Of a stretch of 5,767 bases of DNA, positions 5,575-5,767 are shown in pieces. A program made the translations under genes and the position numbers. Position 1 is the stretch's first letter; each line of letters starts with the position of its first letter. The stretch spans positions 1 to 5,767 of the forward strand of contig CANRDR010000099.1 in NCBI GenBank assembly GCA_947629425.1. The letters run 5' to 3'. This DNA is from an uncultured Bacilli bacterium. Lineage in GTDB: Bacteria; Bacillota_I; Bacilli_A; RF39; UBA660. The notes below the pieces were generated by a model. That model was not told the DNA's origin. It did not search any database and saw only the letters and a program-made list of their open reading frames with translations.

Positions 5575-5767
5575 GTAAAATAATAATTACACCACTTGGA
5601 ACAATATCCCCTTATACAAAAGGAAATATGAATTGTCCTGGATTTTTAATAGAATATAATAACAAAAAAATATTATTAGATTGTGGTAACGGTATAACAA
5701 GATTATTAAATTTTCCAAATGATTTGAAAGATTTAAGTATAATTATAACGCATTATCATAAAGATCA
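5571..5767 (+). CDS. Metallo-beta-lactamase-fold hydrolase, N-terminal fragment cut by window edge
   Basis: Sixty-five full codons are visible before the edge. The protein opens with a beta strand and turn (MSKIIITPLGTISPY), then NCPGFLIEY (21-29), KKILLDCGNGITRLL (32-46) and finally IIITHYHKD (57-65). The last two bases, CA, are the start of a probable His codon. The order fold strand, LLDCG, then THYHKDH matches the metallo-beta-lactamase superfamily, whose HxHxDH motif binds two metal ions, usually zinc. The DCGNG form and short N-terminus resemble the RNase Z/YhfI-like branch rather than true beta-lactamases; the substrate cannot be inferred. Upstream are a good AAGGAG, the decayed P-loop gene, whose shifted frame overlaps this start by ATGA, and the strong promoter at 5333-5362. 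Confidence 0.85.
   Translation, partial: MSKIIITPLGTISPYTKGNMNCPGFLIEYNNKKILLDCGNGITRLLNFPNDLKDLSIIITHYHKD

Noticed and set aside
1..5767. Mycoplasma-type genetic code (TGA = Trp), suggested by the extreme AT content
   Set aside because: All twelve Trp codons in the four long proteins are TGG and no in-frame TGA occurs inside them; a SEDS protein also implies a cell wall.
1..5767. CRISPR array, tRNA, rRNA, insertion sequence or defence system
   Set aside because: No regularly spaced repeats, clover-leaf sequence, transposase or nuclease motif was seen on either strand.

Overview
The window comes from a very AT-rich, walled, low-GC Gram-positive-type bacterium, most like the uncultured gut Bacilli/RF39-type lineages of Bacillota. 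Four things point there: extreme A+T codon use; Shine-Dalgarno sites of the AGGAG/GAGGTG type; a SEDS-family peptidoglycan polymerase; and a surface protein family (YYFRG..., RPSIVL, SG.G...NPY motifs) that I recognise from such genomes. All twelve Trp residues in the four long proteins are encoded by TGG, none by TGA, so the standard bacterial code applies rather than the Mycoplasma code. The lineage is an inference from sequence character, not from a search.

Layout, left to right. (1) 2-1648 (+) is the 3' part of a large repetitive surface protein. Its true start lies before the window, and an in-frame ATG at 137 is internal. (2) A probable extended -10 promoter (1656-1685) precedes a tightly coupled pair, 1703-2821 and 2818-3798 (+). 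These encode an EpsG/Wzy-type polysaccharide polymerase and a GT2 glycosyltransferase, and overlap by ATGA. (3) 3799-4101 (-) is a small unrecognised protein whose stop codon abuts the glycosyltransferase stop with no base between. (4) 4160-5206 (+) is a SEDS glycosyltransferase (RodA/FtsW/SpoVE family), divergent from the small gene. (5) 5207-5570 has no intact gene. It holds two strong sigma-A-like promoters facing each other with superimposed -10 boxes, a short leftward mini-ORF with a perfect Shine-Dalgarno, and the decayed remains of a P-loop kinase-like gene. (6) 5571 to the right edge (+) is the start of a metallo-beta-lactamase-fold hydrolase, cut at its metal-binding motif.

The theme is the cell envelope: a surface protein, polymerisation of an extracellular or capsular glycan (EpsG plus GT2), and glycan strand synthesis for peptidoglycan (SEDS). 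The polymerase and GT2 probably work on one lipid-linked oligosaccharide pathway. The SEDS gene and the small opposite-strand gene look like a separate divergent unit. The right end looks like a site of gene decay that has kept active promoter sequences. I see no CRISPR array, tRNA, rRNA, insertion sequence or phage gene. I found no convincing new multi-gene system; the most unusual region is 5305-5574.
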